A stretch of DNA of 64,000 nucleotides from Rhizobium sp. BK196 (GCF_014193255.1 NZ_JACHZB010000002.1:558001-622000); one strand, 5' to 3'; counted from the stretch's first letter, positions 1-9,310 are shown. The notes: generated from the letters alone by a model not told the origin. Numbers and translations are program-made.

Positions 1-768
1 GGCAACGAGCACGATGATCGGGATCGAGCCGCCGGCATAGGCCGCAAAGCTCGGGATCGTTGCCGTGGCGAGAACGAAGATCAGCGTCATCCCGGCAAGC
101 AGGATGTTGAGCGCGATTTCGTTCGGCGTCTTCTGACGTTCGGCGCCTTCGACGAGCGAAATCATGCGGTCGAGGAAGGTCGAGCCTGCAGCCGCGGTGA
201 TGCGCACGCGGATCCAGTCGGAAAGAACCTGCGTACCGCCTGTTACGGCGGAGCGGTCGCCGCCGGATTCACGGATGACAGGGGCGGATTCGCCGGTGAT
301 GGCCGCTTCATTGACGGAGGCAACACCCTCGACGACTTCGCCGTCTGAGGGAATGATATCCCCAGCTTCGACGAGAACGAGATCGCCGACCTTCAGGCTG
401 GTGCCAGGGACCATGCGGTAGCCGGTGCCGTTGTTGGCGGTCAGGAGCTTCGCCTGGGTCTCGGTGCGCGCCTTGCGCAGCGAGTCTGCCTGCGCCTTGC
501 CGCGGCCTTCGGCGACGGCTTCGGCGAAGTTGGCAAAAAGCACGGTGAACCAGAGCCAGAGGTTGATCTGGAAGGAGAAGGCGAGATTGCCGTTACCTGA
601 AACGAGGTCGCGCAGGAACAGGACTGTGGTTAGCGCGGAAACCGTGGCCACGACGAACATGACCGGGTTCTTGGAAAGAGTGCGCGGGTTGAGCTTGGTG
701 AAAGCAGCGCCCACGGCCGGAATGAGGATGCGAGAATCGAGGATGCTCGCGGATTTTGCCTGGCTCAT
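1..768 (-). CDS. kdpB: Potassium-transporting ATPase B subunit, N-terminal part (cut by window edge)
   Basis: KdpB is the catalytic P-type ATPase subunit of the high-affinity inner-membrane K+ pump KdpFABC. The minus strand stays open from an ATG at 768 to the window edge, giving 256 of roughly 680-700 residues. Visible are a short cytosolic N-terminus, two membrane segments (about residues 35-52 and 65-80), the actuator domain with the dephosphorylation loop AAITGES (about 150), and a third membrane segment near 225-245. The phosphorylation site DKTGT lies outside the window. It follows kdpA on the same strand, separated by a 51-codon micro-ORF. The start is supported by a GGAGTC-like site just upstream. 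kdpC, kdpD and kdpE are expected to the left but are not visible. Confidence 0.95.
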   Translation of the reverse strand, partial: MSQAKSASILDSRILIPAVGAAFTKLNPRTLSKNPVMFVVATVSALTTVLFLRDLVSGNGNLAFSFQINLWLWFTVLFANFAEAVAEGRGKAQADSLRKARTETQAKLLTANNGTGYRMVPGTSLKVGDLVLVEAGDIIPSDGEVVEGVASVNEAAITGESAPVIRESGGDRSAVTGGTQVLSDWIRVRITAAAGSTFLDRMISLVEGAERQKTPNEIALNILLAGMTLIFVLATATIPSFAAYAGGSIPIIVLVA

Positions 769-813
769 AAGAGACTCCAGCTTTGAAACGAGGATGGCAA
801 ACCGGATTGCCGG

Positions 814-969
814 TCAGCCCTGTAAAATTCTGATGGCGCAGACGACGACGAGGAGGCCTGCCATCATCACCAGGATGATGTCGGAGGCGCGGGGCATCCG
901 CTGAGCTCCACGCCCCGGCAGACCGGGACGTAGATGAAAGGCTTTTCGGAGCCTGTGACGGATAATCAT
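814..969 (-). CDS. Putative 51-residue single-span membrane peptide between kdpA and kdpB
   Basis: This micro-ORF fills the gap between kdpA and kdpB. Its ATG at 969 lies 8 bases after the kdpA stop codon, and a TGAGG ribosome binding site overlaps that stop, so translational coupling to kdpA is likely. The product has a very basic N-terminal half (many Arg/His/Lys) followed by one hydrophobic helix of about 18 residues (IILVMMAGLLVVVCAIRIL) close to the C-terminus. A second in-frame ATG at 897, preceded by GGAGC, would give a 27-residue peptide that is nearly all helix. I know no named Kdp subunit at this place. It could be a small accessory subunit like KdpF, or a chance frame; the two ribosome binding sites and the helix argue for a real gene. 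Confidence 0.5.
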   Translation of the reverse strand: MIIRHRLRKAFHLRPGLPGRGAQRMPRASDIILVMMAGLLVVVCAIRILQG

Positions 970-977
970 GGAGAGCC

Positions 978-2681
978 TCAAAAGGTCTGGCCGGCGATCA
1001 TGACCAGATGCTCGACAACTGGGCCAAGGGCGAGTGCCGGGAAGAATGTGAGACCGCCGACGATCAGGATCGTGCCGATCAGCAGGCCGACGAAGAGCGG
1101 TCCATCCGTCGGGAAGGTGCCTGCCGAGGCCGGAACCGTCTTCTTCGTGACCAGCGAGCCGGCAATCGCAAGAGCCGGAATGATGACGAGGAAGCGGCCC
1201 ATGAGCATGCCGATGCCGAGCGTGATGTTGTACCACGGCGTGTTGCCCGTGAGGCCGCCGAAAGCCGAGCCGTTGTTGGCCGCAGCCGACGTGTAGGCAT
1301 AGAGGATCTCGGAGAAGCCGTGCGGGCCTGCCGTGCCGATCGAAGCCACTGCCGAGGGCAGGACGCTGGCGATCGCGGCGAAGATCAGCATGGCGAGCGG
1401 CAGGCAGAGGATGGCAAGAACGGCCATCTTCATCTCCTTCGCCTCGATCTTCTTGCCGAGATATTCCGGGGTGCGGCCGACCATGAGACCCGCCACGAAA
1501 ACGGCGACGATGATGAAGAGCAGGATGCCGTAGAAGCCTGCGCCGACACCGCCGACGATGATTTCGCCGAGCTGCATGTTGATGAGCGGAATCAAGCCGC
1601 CGAGCGCTGTGAACGAGCCATGCATTGCATTGACCGCGCCGCAGGAGGCGGCCGTGGTGATGACCGCAAACAGCGAGGACAAGGTGATGCCGAAGCGGAC
1701 TTCCTTGCCTTCCATGTTGCCGCCCTCAAGGCCGAAGGCATGCATCAGCGGGTTGCCCGCGGCTTCGGCCCAGTAGGTGATGCCGACGCCGACGATAAAG
1801 AGAATGCCCATCGCAGCCAGGATCGCCCAGCCCTGGCGCTGATTGCCGACCATGCGGCCGAAGACGTTGGTCAGTGCCGCACCGATCGCAAAAATCGAGA
1901 CCATCTGGATGAGGTTTGAGATCGCGTCCGGGTTTTCGAACGGATGGGCGGAGTTGACGTTGAAGAAGCCGCCGCCATTGGTGCCAAGCATCTTGATGGC
2001 AAGCTGAGAAGCGACCGGGCCGATGGCGATCGTCTGTTTAGCGCCTTCCAGCGTCGTTGCTTCGACATAGGGGCCAAGCGTTTGCGGAACGCCGAGCCAG
2101 ACATAGGCGAGCGTCAGCACAATGCAGATCGGCAGCAAAATGTAGAGTGTGGAGCGGATAAGATCGACCCAGAAATTGCCGATCGCCTTGCCCGATGCGC
2201 GCGAGAAGGCGCGGATGAAAGCCACGGCGATCGCCATCCCGGTCGCTGCCGACACGAAATTCTGCACCGTCAGACCCATCATCTGGGTCAAGTACGACAT
2301 GGTGCTTTCGCCGCCGTAATTCTGCCAGTTGGTGTTCGTCGGGAAGCTGACGGCAGTGTTGAAAGCAAGATCTGTCGGCACGGCTGTCATGCCTGCCGGA
2401 TTATAAGGGAGCCCGCCCTGCAGACGCATGATCGCATAAAGCAAGACGACGCCCATCAGATTGAACATCAGCATGGCGAAGGCATACGACATCCAGTGCT
2501 GATCCTCGCGCTCGCTGGTGCCGGCGGCGGCGTAAAGCCCCCGTTCGATCGGAACGAGAACCGGTGAGAGGAATGTGCGCTCGCCGCTGTAGACGCGTGT
2601 CATATAGCCGCCGAGCGGTTTGACGAGCACGAGGACGATCCCGCAGTAAAGCAGGATCTGAAGCCATCCGTTGAGGGTCAT
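978..2681 (-). CDS. kdpA: Potassium-transporting ATPase A subunit
   Basis: KdpA is the K+-binding and K+-translocating subunit of the KdpFABC pump and belongs to the superfamily of K+ transporters. The 567 residues match the family length. There are about ten membrane segments and four selectivity-filter-like repeats, for example around [16 protein letters not shown] (near 115), [18 protein letters not shown] (near 233), and the later SCGAVN and NNGSAF segments. The start MTLNGWLQ has a weak purine-rich site in front of it. The gene lies 51 bases after kdpF and is followed by a small ORF and kdpB, the usual operon order apart from the inserted ORF. Confidence 0.97.
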   Translation of the reverse strand: MTLNGWLQILLYCGIVLVLVKPLGGYMTRVYSGERTFLSPVLVPIERGLYAAAGTSEREDQHWMSYAFAMLMFNLMGVVLLYAIMRLQGGLPYNPAGMTAVPTDLAFNTAVSFPTNTNWQNYGGESTMSYLTQMMGLTVQNFVSAATGMAIAVAFIRAFSRASGKAIGNFWVDLIRSTLYILLPICIVLTLAYVWLGVPQTLGPYVEATTLEGAKQTIAIGPVASQLAIKMLGTNGGGFFNVNSAHPFENPDAISNLIQMVSIFAIGAALTNVFGRMVGNQRQGWAILAAMGILFIVGVGITYWAEAAGNPLMHAFGLEGGNMEGKEVRFGITLSSLFAVITTAASCGAVNAMHGSFTALGGLIPLINMQLGEIIVGGVGAGFYGILLFIIVAVFVAGLMVGRTPEYLGKKIEAKEMKMAVLAILCLPLAMLIFAAIASVLPSAVASIGTAGPHGFSEILYAYTSAAANNGSAFGGLTGNTPWYNITLGIGMLMGRFLVIIPALAIAGSLVTKKTVPASAGTFPTDGPLFVGLLIGTILIVGGLTFFPALALGPVVEHLVMIAGQTF

Positions 2682-2732
2682 GGAGAAAACTTTCAGTACC
2701 CGGCCGCTTCGGGATCAGAAGCGCCGGTTTTG

Positions 2733-2822
2733 TCAGAAACGTTCTGGGCGGATGAGAGCGTAGGTGAGGTAGACGGTGAGAAACACGGTCACGGCACCGC
2801 TCAGGACATAGTCGAGGGTCAT
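2733..2822 (-). CDS. kdpF: KdpF, 29-residue stabilising subunit of the K+ ATPase
   Basis: This short ORF encodes a single-helix peptide (starting MTLDYVLSG, ending TYALIRPERF) that resembles E. coli KdpF in length, in the central helix and in the C-terminal YALI..E.F pattern. KdpF sits in the inner membrane and stabilises the KdpABC complex. An AGGAGA ribosome binding site lies 6 bases before the ATG. The gene directly precedes kdpA. Confidence 0.88.
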   Translation of the reverse strand: MTLDYVLSGAVTVFLTVYLTYALIRPERF

Positions 2823-2834
2823 CGTTCTCTCCTG

Positions 2835-2918
2835 TCAAAGCCGGTCGCAGGCACGCGTATAGGCAAAGCAAAGTCCGAAGAACACGACTGCAGTGCCGAG
2901 TAGAATTATATCCATCAT
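2835..2918 (-). CDS. Putative 27-residue membrane peptide at the head of the kdp operon
   Basis: Upstream of kdpF is a second tiny ORF, starting MMDIILLGTAVVFFG and ending YTRACDRL. It is one hydrophobic helix with a short polar tail. A GGAG site lies 9 bases before the first of two adjacent ATGs. The ORF ends 12 bases before the kdpF start, so it would be the first gene of the kdp transcript. Small ORFs with a similar tail (CDRL or CERL) are, from memory, found ahead of kdpF in other proteobacteria, but I cannot name a characterised member. It could be a leader peptide or a small membrane subunit. Confidence 0.5.
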   Translation of the reverse strand: MMDIILLGTAVVFFGLCFAYTRACDRL

Positions 2919-3169
2919 CGATCTTGACTCCGGTTGGTTATTCTTGGAGTCAGACAAGACAAAGGGCGCCATTGCGGTGAGGTGGCGCCTTTATGCTTTC
3001 TGGCATGGAGATGATCTTTGCGATCTCTCGGGCATCAATATGCGGCCGAAGTGCATAAAGGTTCGAGATTGCGCCGAGGGTATCAATATAAAAATCTTAT
3101 AAATGCTTTTATGCGATCAAAGCTTGCTTTAGGGCGGCCCGATAGATGGGTTGCTCAATGTCGAAAGCT
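2919..3169. other. kdp upstream intergenic region
   Basis: About 250 bases separate the kdp operon from the CopC-like gene. The part near 3085-3116 is AT-rich (runs such as TATAAAAATCTTATAAATG), unlike its surroundings. It is a candidate place for the kdp promoter and a KdpE site, but no consensus could be assigned. No convincing coding frame was seen. Confidence 0.4.
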
Positions 3170-3532
3170 TCAGGGATCGACCCGGAACTGGTAGCGGCCT
3201 TCAGCGCTGTGGCCATCCATCGAGAGAACACGCCAGTTGAGCGTATAGACACCGGGCGCCATGGCGGGATCGAGTGGAATCTTGAAGACGGAGCCTTCCG
3301 GTCCCGAAAGGAACGGCTTGCCGATCGGCAATGTGAGACCCTGGGCATCGAGCAGCGTAGCGGTCGAGCGGGCAAGATCGACAGGGCCGGTAAAGGTGAG
3401 CTCGAGGTTGGCCGGCACCAGCTGCTCTTCCTGCTGTAGCGGCGGAAGCGATGCTTCCTCGATCGCTGCGGACGCCTGGCCTGCGGCCAAGAGAAGGGAT
3501 GCAAACAGGCAGAATGACGCGATCGATTTCAT
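3170..3532 (-). CDS. CopC-domain periplasmic protein
   Basis: This is a 120-residue secreted protein with a clear signal peptide (about 1-22, ending ASA) and one CopC domain, the small beta-barrel that binds copper in CopC, YobA and PcoC. The C-terminal part GVYTLNWRVLSMDGHSAEGRYQFRV is typical of the family and keeps the DGH histidine. The mature N-terminus begins AIEEASLPP, so the usual His directly after signal cleavage (a Cu(II) ligand) is missing. No copD is seen beside it. The gene lies 71 bases after a small hypothetical gene on the same strand. The domain call is firm, but a copper-binding role is less certain because of the missing ligand. Confidence 0.82.
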   Translation of the reverse strand: MKSIASFCLFASLLLAAGQASAAIEEASLPPLQQEEQLVPANLELTFTGPVDLARSTATLLDAQGLTLPIGKPFLSGPEGSVFKIPLDPAMAPGVYTLNWRVLSMDGHSAEGRYQFRVDP

Positions 3533-3603
3533 TACGGTCTTTCCCTAGGTGCCGATCCGCAAGGCCGGGGGCGTCATGCCCGCCACACCATGCCGGCGCA
3601 TGC

Positions 3604-3804
3604 TTAATAACGCTGCGAGGGGCGATTTCGATCCCGTGCCCGTGCAATAATCCGCACTGGCTGAAGCAGTGGCTGCCGCTGGCGGCTTTGCGGAAGTGCG
3701 GCGAGAGCCTCATCCATCAGGTTGCGCCAGAAATCGCGGAGCTGTTTGGCCATCTGCGTGGTGGAAGACAAGTTTCTGCCGACGTTATCATTGTCGTGCT
3801 TCAT
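3604..3804 (-). CDS. Hypothetical protein, 66 residues
   Basis: A short ORF preceded by a strong AAGGAGA ribosome binding site 6 bases before the ATG, which is the main support for it being real. The product is polar, with a probable amphipathic helix in the middle (MAKQLRDFWRNLMDEALAAL) and a very basic C-terminus rich in Arg. No signal peptide or membrane segment is seen and I do not recognise a family. It lies upstream of the CopC-like gene on the same strand. Confidence 0.55.
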   Translation of the reverse strand: MKHDNDNVGRNLSSTTQMAKQLRDFWRNLMDEALAALPQSRQRQPLLQPVRIIARARDRNRPSQRY

Positions 3805-4042
3805 CGCTTTTCTCCTTCCCGCTTGTCGTGGTCGTTGAGGGTAATGTAGTCCTCGCCGCCCTTTTCCGGAATCATACAGACGTTTAGGGCAAGCTTATCT
3901 TTCGGGTGATAACCATCTGAGCATTTCGTCACATAATGAGCAGAAGCCTGCTGGAGATGATTGAATTGTCGTCCCGTGCGGTCTTATAGTCGGCGCAACG
4001 GCGCCCGATGAATCATGGGAGCCATAGGGAAGGAAACCGATC

Positions 4043-5086
4043 ATGACCAAAGTCCGTGCGCTGGTACTCGAGCGCCAGCATGAGCTCGCGCTTCGCGATA
4101 TCGATCTGCCTCTGGAGACAGGCCCCGAGCAGGTGAAGATCAAGATCCACACCGTGGGTGTCTGCGGCTCCGACGTGCACTATTATACGCACGGCAAGAT
4201 CGGCCCCTTCATCGTCAATGAGCCTATGGTGCTCGGCCATGAGGCTGCAGGCACGGTGATCGAGGTCGGCGCCGGTGTGACGCATCTGAAGGTCGGCGAT
4301 CGCGTCTGCATGGAACCCGGCATTCCTGATCCCAATTCCAAGGCAAGCCGGCTTGGCATGTACAATGTCGATCCGGCCGTCATTTTTTGGGCGACGCCGC
4401 CGATCCACGGCGTGTTGACCCCCGAGGTCGTGCACCCCGCCAATTATACGTTCAAGCTGCCGGACAATGTCAGCTTCGCCGAAGGCGCAATGGTCGAACC
4501 TTTCGCGGTCGGCATGCAGGCAGCCACCAAGGCGAAGATCGCACCCGGCGACACGGCCGTCGTGCTTGGCGCCGGTCCGATCGGCACCATGGTTGCGATC
4601 GCCGCCCTCGCCGGCGGCTGTGCCCGCGCGATCGTTGCCGACCTCGCCCAGCCGAAGCTCGATATTGCTGCGCGGTATCAGGGCGTCATTCCGGTCAACA
4701 TCCGCGAAAAGAACCTTGCCGAGGAAGTCGGCCGGCTGACCGATGGCTGGGGTGCGGATGTCGTCTTCGAATGCTCAGGCTCGCCAAAAGCCTGGGAGAC
4801 GATCATGGCTTTGCCGCGCCCTGGCGGCGTCATCGTCGCTGTCGGCCTGCCGGTCAACCCTGTTGGTTTCGACGTCTCGACGGCCTCGACGAAGGAAATC
4901 CGCATAGAGACGGTGTTCCGCTACGCCCATCAATATGAGCGCTCGATCGCGCTGCTCGGCTCGGGAAGGGTGGATCTGAAGCCACTGATATCGGAAACCT
5001 TCACATTCGAGGATTCGATCAAGGCCTTTGACCGCGCGGTCGAGGCACGTCCTGATGATGTCAAACTGCAGATCGTCATGGACTAA
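4043..5086 (+). CDS. Zinc-dependent polyol dehydrogenase (xylitol/sorbitol dehydrogenase type)
   Basis: A 347-residue cytosolic medium-chain dehydrogenase (ADH_N plus PF00107 Rossmann domain) that oxidises a polyol to a ketose with NAD+. Catalytic zinc ligands are visible in [10 protein letters not shown] (Cys near 40) and in GHEAAG (His-Glu near 65). The nucleotide-binding motif GAGPIG lies near 175. The loop that carries four structural-zinc cysteines in many relatives lacks them here, as in animal sorbitol dehydrogenase. It resembles rhizobial D-xylulose reductases (xylitol dehydrogenases), but substrate cannot be fixed from sequence. It stands alone, with no polyol transporter next to it. 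The start has a GGGAAGGAAACC site in front. Confidence 0.85.
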   Translation: MTKVRALVLERQHELALRDIDLPLETGPEQVKIKIHTVGVCGSDVHYYTHGKIGPFIVNEPMVLGHEAAGTVIEVGAGVTHLKVGDRVCMEPGIPDPNSKASRLGMYNVDPAVIFWATPPIHGVLTPEVVHPANYTFKLPDNVSFAEGAMVEPFAVGMQAATKAKIAPGDTAVVLGAGPIGTMVAIAALAGGCARAIVADLAQPKLDIAARYQGVIPVNIREKNLAEEVGRLTDGWGADVVFECSGSPKAWETIMALPRPGGVIVAVGLPVNPVGFDVSTASTKEIRIETVFRYAHQYERSIALLGSGRVDLKPLISETFTFEDSIKAFDRAVEARPDDVKLQIVMD

Positions 5087-5092
5087 GGCCCT

Positions 5093-5662
5093 TTACGGGT
5101 ATTTGATTCCAAATTTCCTCTTGCGAAGCACCAGCGCCGCGCCCGCGATAAGGGCCGCGGCGGCAAGTGCGATCAGCAGGTGATGATGCAGCGGCAGGCG
5201 ACCGAGCATTTGTTCTATTCCGTGCCCGAAGGCATAGCCAAGCGCGGTGAAGAGCTGCCCCCAAACGAGCGCCGCCAGAAGGTTGAGCACGAGGAATCTC
5301 TGCGTCGATATATGCGTCGTCCCAATGACGATCGGGCTGATCGTGCGCAATCCCACCAGAAAGCGGAACGCGAAAATGAATCCGGTCGGATATTTTTCGA
5401 GAAGCTGCGTGACCCGTGCGAGCGCCGGCGTCTCCATCACGCGGCGAACAAAGTTCCATTGGGCGGCATAGCGGCCGGCAAAGAACCACATCTGGTCTCC
5501 GGCGAATGATCCCGCCGAAGCAGCCATTGAGGCGGCCCAATAGGTTAGAAGCTCGCGATGCGCGATGACGCCGCCGAGAAAGGCGGCGGTTTCGCCCTCG
5601 AAGGCCGTGCCGAGAAAGATTGCCGGCAGGCCATAATTTTCGATCAGCAGTTCGATATTCAA
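5093..5662 (-). CDS. DedA/SNARE-associated family inner-membrane protein
   Basis: A 189-residue multi-span membrane protein of the DedA (VTT domain) family, which takes part in lipid carrier or phospholipid recycling and membrane homeostasis. Family features are the re-entrant segment with FEGETAAFLGG (near 22-31), GDQMWFFAGR (near 55) and RFLVGLRTISPIVIG (near 100). The start is a TTG with a GGAGG site 8 bases upstream. It ends 6 bases from the convergent polyol dehydrogenase, and no operon partner is evident. Confidence 0.85.
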   Translation of the reverse strand: MNIELLIENYGLPAIFLGTAFEGETAAFLGGVIAHRELLTYWAASMAASAGSFAGDQMWFFAGRYAAQWNFVRRVMETPALARVTQLLEKYPTGFIFAFRFLVGLRTISPIVIGTTHISTQRFLVLNLLAALVWGQLFTALGYAFGHGIEQMLGRLPLHHHLLIALAAAALIAGAALVLRKRKFGIKYP

Positions 5663-5696
5663 TAGCCTGCCTCCGGATGATTGCGATCTTTGCGGA

Positions 5697-7058
5697 TCAG
5701 ATCGCCTTCAAATCACCCAGCAGCGTCGGGATCAATTCCGAAACGGTCGGGTGGATCGGCATGGACCACTTCAGCACCGGGTAGGTTGTGCCGGCATTCA
5801 TGGCGTCGATGAAGCCGTGGATCACCTCGTCGCCCTCGATCCCGAGGATAGCTGCACCCAGGATTTCCTTGCTCTCCGCATCCGCGACCACCTTCATGAA
5901 GCCCTTGGTTTCGCCACGCTCATTGGCGCGGCCGACTTTGCTCATCGGGCGGGTCGAGACCATGATCTTGCGGCCCGAGGCGAGTGCCTGCTTTTCCGTC
6001 ATGCCGACGCGGCCGAGCGGCGGGTCGATATAGAGCGCATAGGCCGGAATGCGGCTCGACACTTTGCGATCGCCACCGTCGAGCAGATTGGCTGCGGCGA
6101 TCTCGAAGTCATTATAGGACGTATGGGTGAAGGCACCGTGGCCGTTGCAGTCCCCGAGCGCCCATATGCCTTCGATATTGGTGGCTAACTGGTCGTCGAC
6201 GCTGATGAAGCCACGCTTGTCGATAGCCACACCTGCAGCATCGAGGCCGAGATCGTCGGTATTCGGCGTCCGGCCGGTGGCGACAAGCACGTGGCTTGCC
6301 TCGATCGTTTCGGAGTCGACCGTAACAGTTGCACCATCAGCGCCTTTGGCGAAGCGGATGTCCTTGACGTCGGTATGGATCCTTATGCCCTCGGACCTGA
6401 GGATATCGGCGATCGCATCGGAAATATCCTCGTCCTCGCGGGAGGCGAGTTTCGGGCCGCGCTCGATCACCGTTACCGCCGCGCCGAAACGTCGGTACAT
6501 CTGTGCAAATTCGAGGCCGATATAGCTGCCGCCGATAATAGCGAGATGCTTCGGCAGGCTATCGAGATGAATGATGCCGGTGCTGGTCAGATAATCGATA
6601 TCGGCAAGGCCCGGCATGTCGGGGATTGTCGGACGGGCGCCGACATTGAGGAAGATCTTAGGTGCCGTCAGCGTTTCGCCATTGACGACGACTTCTTTCG
6701 GGCCTGTGAAGCGGGCATGGCCGTGGATGACGGTCATGGTCTTCATGCTGCCGAACCAGTCGCTCAAACCATTTCGGGCATTCATGATGATCGTCTCTGC
6801 ACGATCGCGCACGATCTTCATGTCGATTGCAATTTCGCCCGGGATCTGGACCCCGTAGTCGGCACCGCGCCGCGCCACATAGGCGGCGCGCGCACTTGCT
6901 ACCAGTGTCTTCGTCGGCATGCACCCTGCATTGACGCAGGTGCCGCCAAGGAACTTGCGTTCGATCAGCGCCACCTTCATGCCCGTTTCCGCCATGCGGG
7001 CGGCGAGGAATGGGCCGGCCTGGCCGGCGCCGATGAAGATTGCGTCGAAGCTCTTCAT
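5697..7058 (-). CDS. FAD-dependent pyridine nucleotide-disulfide oxidoreductase (mercuric reductase-like)
   Basis: A 453-residue class I flavoprotein disulfide reductase. From the N-terminus it shows the FAD motif GAGQAGPFLA, the redox-active pair GGTCVNAGCMPTKTL (near 40-50), the NAD(P) motif IGGSYIGLEFAQMYRR (near 175), the FAD site ALGDCNGHGAFTHTSYND, and the dimerisation domain with the usual His-Pro near the end (IHPTVSEL). It lacks the C-terminal Cys pair and the HMA domain of true MerA, so the substrate is probably not mercury. Its ATG overlaps the TGA of the DUF4126 gene by one base, so the two are probably co-translated. Confidence 0.85.
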   Translation of the reverse strand: MKSFDAIFIGAGQAGPFLAARMAETGMKVALIERKFLGGTCVNAGCMPTKTLVASARAAYVARRGADYGVQIPGEIAIDMKIVRDRAETIIMNARNGLSDWFGSMKTMTVIHGHARFTGPKEVVVNGETLTAPKIFLNVGARPTIPDMPGLADIDYLTSTGIIHLDSLPKHLAIIGGSYIGLEFAQMYRRFGAAVTVIERGPKLASREDEDISDAIADILRSEGIRIHTDVKDIRFAKGADGATVTVDSETIEASHVLVATGRTPNTDDLGLDAAGVAIDKRGFISVDDQLATNIEGIWALGDCNGHGAFTHTSYNDFEIAAANLLDGGDRKVSSRIPAYALYIDPPLGRVGMTEKQALASGRKIMVSTRPMSKVGRANERGETKGFMKVVADAESKEILGAAILGIEGDEVIHGFIDAMNAGTTYPVLKWSMPIHPTVSELIPTLLGDLKAI

Positions 7059-7522
7059 CAGACTGCCCACGCGATGACAAAGGCGCCGACGACAGCGACG
7101 GCATCTTCGATCAGGGCAGCCGGACGATCCTGGCCGAAGGAGGCTGCAAGTTTGCCGCGGGCGGCTGCGCCGCCGAGCGTACCGATGACAGCGCCAATGA
7201 TGCCGGCGATCAGGCCGCCGAAGAGCAGGCTGCTAGCGACACCGATGACGGCACCGCACAGCGCGCCGACGATGATGCGGGTAGCGAACTGGATCGGCAC
7301 CTTGCGTGAGGGGGTGGAGGGCAACTGGTCGGTGATGAGCTCAATAATGGCGAGCGCCGTAAAGATCCACGGCGTCCATTGGTAACCCATGAAGGCGAGC
7401 GGTGTCTGAGAGATATCGAACCAGCCGAGTGCAGCGCCCCAGGCAATGGCAGCAGGTGCGGTCATGGCGCGAAGACCGGCAATGACGCCGATCAGAAGTG
7501 CGAGCAGCAGAAACATATGCAA
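7058..7522 (-). CDS. DUF4126-type membrane protein
   Basis: A 154-residue protein with four to five hydrophobic segments and small-residue-rich motifs (GLRAMTAPAAIAWGA near 15-30, GAVIGTLGGAAARG near 110), typical of the DUF4126 family. Function is unknown. The stop codon overlaps the start of the downstream flavin reductase (TGATG), so they form a two-gene unit. That link suggests, but does not show, a shared role in a membrane-linked redox process. Confidence 0.72.
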   Translation of the reverse strand: MHMFLLLALLIGVIAGLRAMTAPAAIAWGAALGWFDISQTPLAFMGYQWTPWIFTALAIIELITDQLPSTPSRKVPIQFATRIIVGALCGAVIGVASSLLFGGLIAGIIGAVIGTLGGAAARGKLAASFGQDRPAALIEDAVAVVGAFVIAWAV

Positions 7523-7612
7523 ATCCCCCTTGCACCATCGGCCTCTCTGCCGCGGTGAGGGGAGGTTTGCACATTGTCATCCAGGTTGCAATTCGCCTTG
7601 CATGCCACGGAA

Positions 7613-8800
7613 TCAGTTGGAGAAGGCGGCAATGCCTGTGATTGCACGACCGAGAATGAGCGCATGAATGTCATGCGTTCCCTCATAGGTGTTGACCACT
7701 TCGAGATTGACGAGGTGACGGGCGACGCCGAACTCGTCGGAAATGCCGTTGCCGCCAAGCATGTCGCGGGCTGCCCGGGCAATCTCCAGTGCCTTGCCGC
7801 AGGAATTGCGCTTGAGGATCGACGTCAGTTCGACAGGCGGATGGCCCTCTTCCTTCATGCGGCCGAGACGCAAACATCCCTGAAGACCGAGCGAGATTTC
7901 AGTTGCCATATCGGCAAGCTTCTTCTGGATGAGCTGGTTGGCGGCAAGCGGCCGGCCAAACTGCTGGCGGTCCAGCGTATATTGCCGGGCCGTTGCATAG
8001 CAGGCTTCGGCTGCACCCAGCGCGCCCCAGGCGATGCCGAAGCGTGCGGAGTTGAGGCAGGTAAACGGACCCTTGAGGCCGCTGACGTTGGGCAGCAGGT
8101 TCTCTTCCGGCACGAAGACATTGTCCATGACGACTTCGCCTGTGATCGAGGCGCGAAGCCCAACCTTGCCCTGGATCTTCGGCGCCGAGAGACCCTTCCA
8201 GCCCTTTTCCAGGATGAAACCGCGAATGAGGCCATCGTCGGTCTTTGCCCAGACGACGAAGACATCGGCAATCGGCGCATTCGAGATCCAGGTCTTGGAG
8301 CCTGTCAGGCTATAACCGCCATCGACCTTCTTTGCCCGCGTTGCCATGGAGCCCGGATCGGAGCCGTGATTGGGCTCGGTCAGGCCAAAACAGCCGATCC
8401 ATTCGCCGGTCGCAAGTTTCGGCAGATATTTCTGCTTCTGCTCTTCCGAGCCGAAGGCGTCGATCGGCACCATGACGAGGGAGGACTGCACGCTCATCAT
8501 CGAACGATAACCGCTGTCGACGCGCTCCACCTCGCGGGCGATGAGACCATAGGCGACATAGCCGAGGCCGGCGCCGCCATATTCCGGATCGATCGTCGGG
8601 CCGAGAAGGCCGAGTTCACCCATCTCCCGGAAGATTTCCGGGTCGGTCTTCTCATTGCGGAAGGCTTCGAGCACACGGGGGCCGAGCTTCTCCTGCGCAT
8701 AGGCATGTGCGGTCTCCTGCACCATGCGCTCCTCGTCGGTCAGCTGCTCCACGAGCCGGAAGGGATCTGCCCAGTCGAAAACCTCGCGCCTATGCTGCAT
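7613..8800 (-). CDS. gcdH: Glutaryl-CoA dehydrogenase-type acyl-CoA dehydrogenase
   Basis: An acyl-CoA dehydrogenase of 395 residues that most resembles glutaryl-CoA dehydrogenase, which oxidatively decarboxylates glutaryl-CoA to crotonyl-CoA in lysine and tryptophan breakdown and passes electrons to ETF. FAD-binding segments ([25 protein letters not shown]) and the C-terminal catalytic segment [21 protein letters not shown], holding the base Glu, are visible. The [20 protein letters not shown] stretch is typical of GcdH. An ATG seven codons upstream is possible, but AGGAGA sits 9 bases before the chosen start at 8800. It is a single gene with no CoA-transferase nearby. Confidence 0.88.
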   Translation of the reverse strand: MQHRREVFDWADPFRLVEQLTDEERMVQETAHAYAQEKLGPRVLEAFRNEKTDPEIFREMGELGLLGPTIDPEYGGAGLGYVAYGLIAREVERVDSGYRSMMSVQSSLVMVPIDAFGSEEQKQKYLPKLATGEWIGCFGLTEPNHGSDPGSMATRAKKVDGGYSLTGSKTWISNAPIADVFVVWAKTDDGLIRGFILEKGWKGLSAPKIQGKVGLRASITGEVVMDNVFVPEENLLPNVSGLKGPFTCLNSARFGIAWGALGAAEACYATARQYTLDRQQFGRPLAANQLIQKKLADMATEISLGLQGCLRLGRMKEEGHPPVELTSILKRNSCGKALEIARAARDMLGGNGISDEFGVARHLVNLEVVNTYEGTHDIHALILGRAITGIAAFSN

Positions 8801-8971
8801 GTCCAATCTCCTCACCATCATTTAGGCATGCCTGTTCTATGGTCGCATAGACCTGCCCGGTTACGGCGTCAACAAGACGGGGTCGCGCACCAAAGATGCA
8901 GAAGTCATCTTTTCAAATGCGGATCGTTGCGCCAGTTTGCGGGCGACAGATTCTGGGATGAGGAGGCAGAC

Positions 8972-9310
8972 ATGTCATCAAGCGATCTCTTCGTATCGGC
9001 CGAAGGCGCCGAATGGGTAAACCCGGAGCCGGGCGTGACCCGCCGGATCATGACCTATCTGCCCGAGATGATGATGGTGGAAGTTGCGTTCGAGGCGGGT
9101 GCGGTCGGTGCTGCGCATTTCCACCCGCATATACAGGCGAGCTATGTTGCCGAAGGCAGCTTCGAAGTGACGATCGACGGCCGCACTGCAGTCTTGAAGG
9201 AGGGCGGCAGCTTCATTGTGCCACCCAATCTGGTCCACGGCGTCAAGGCGCTGGAAAAGGGGCGCCTGATCGACACATTCACTCCGCATCGCGCCGAATT
9301 CCTGAAATAA
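8972..9310 (+). CDS. Small cupin-domain protein
   Basis: A 112-residue single cupin. The metal-binding motif 1 is visible as H-x-H-P-x(4)-Y-V-x-E-G (HFHPHIQASYVAEG, near 46-59), and motif 2 as PPNLVHGV. This layout is close to the KdgF/pectin-degradation type of small cupins, but also occurs in many sugar or stress cupins, so no reaction can be assigned. AGGAGG lies just upstream. It ends exactly where the convergent LysR gene ends, with no bases between the two stop codons. Confidence 0.8.
   Translation: MSSSDLFVSAEGAEWVNPEPGVTRRIMTYLPEMMMVEVAFEAGAVGAAHFHPHIQASYVAEGSFEVTIDGRTAVLKEGGSFIVPPNLVHGVKALEKGRLIDTFTPHRAEFLK

Noticed and set aside
2893-3102. 69-codon plus-strand frame in the kdp upstream region
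   Set aside because: No ribosome binding site or family resemblance, and it overlaps the putative kdp leader ORF and promoter region.
5697-7058. Assignment as mercuric reductase (MerA)
   Set aside because: The redox Cys pair is present, but the C-terminal Cys pair and HMA domain of MerA are missing and no mer genes are nearby.
6291-7385. Open frame antisense to the flavin reductase and DUF4126 genes
   Set aside because: No motif or start signal, and it crosses the coupled junction of two clear genes.
7574-8971. Upstream extension of the cupin frame, antisense to glutaryl-CoA dehydrogenase
   Set aside because: The extension overlaps gcdH, and the cupin has its own AGGAGG site and normal family length from 8972.
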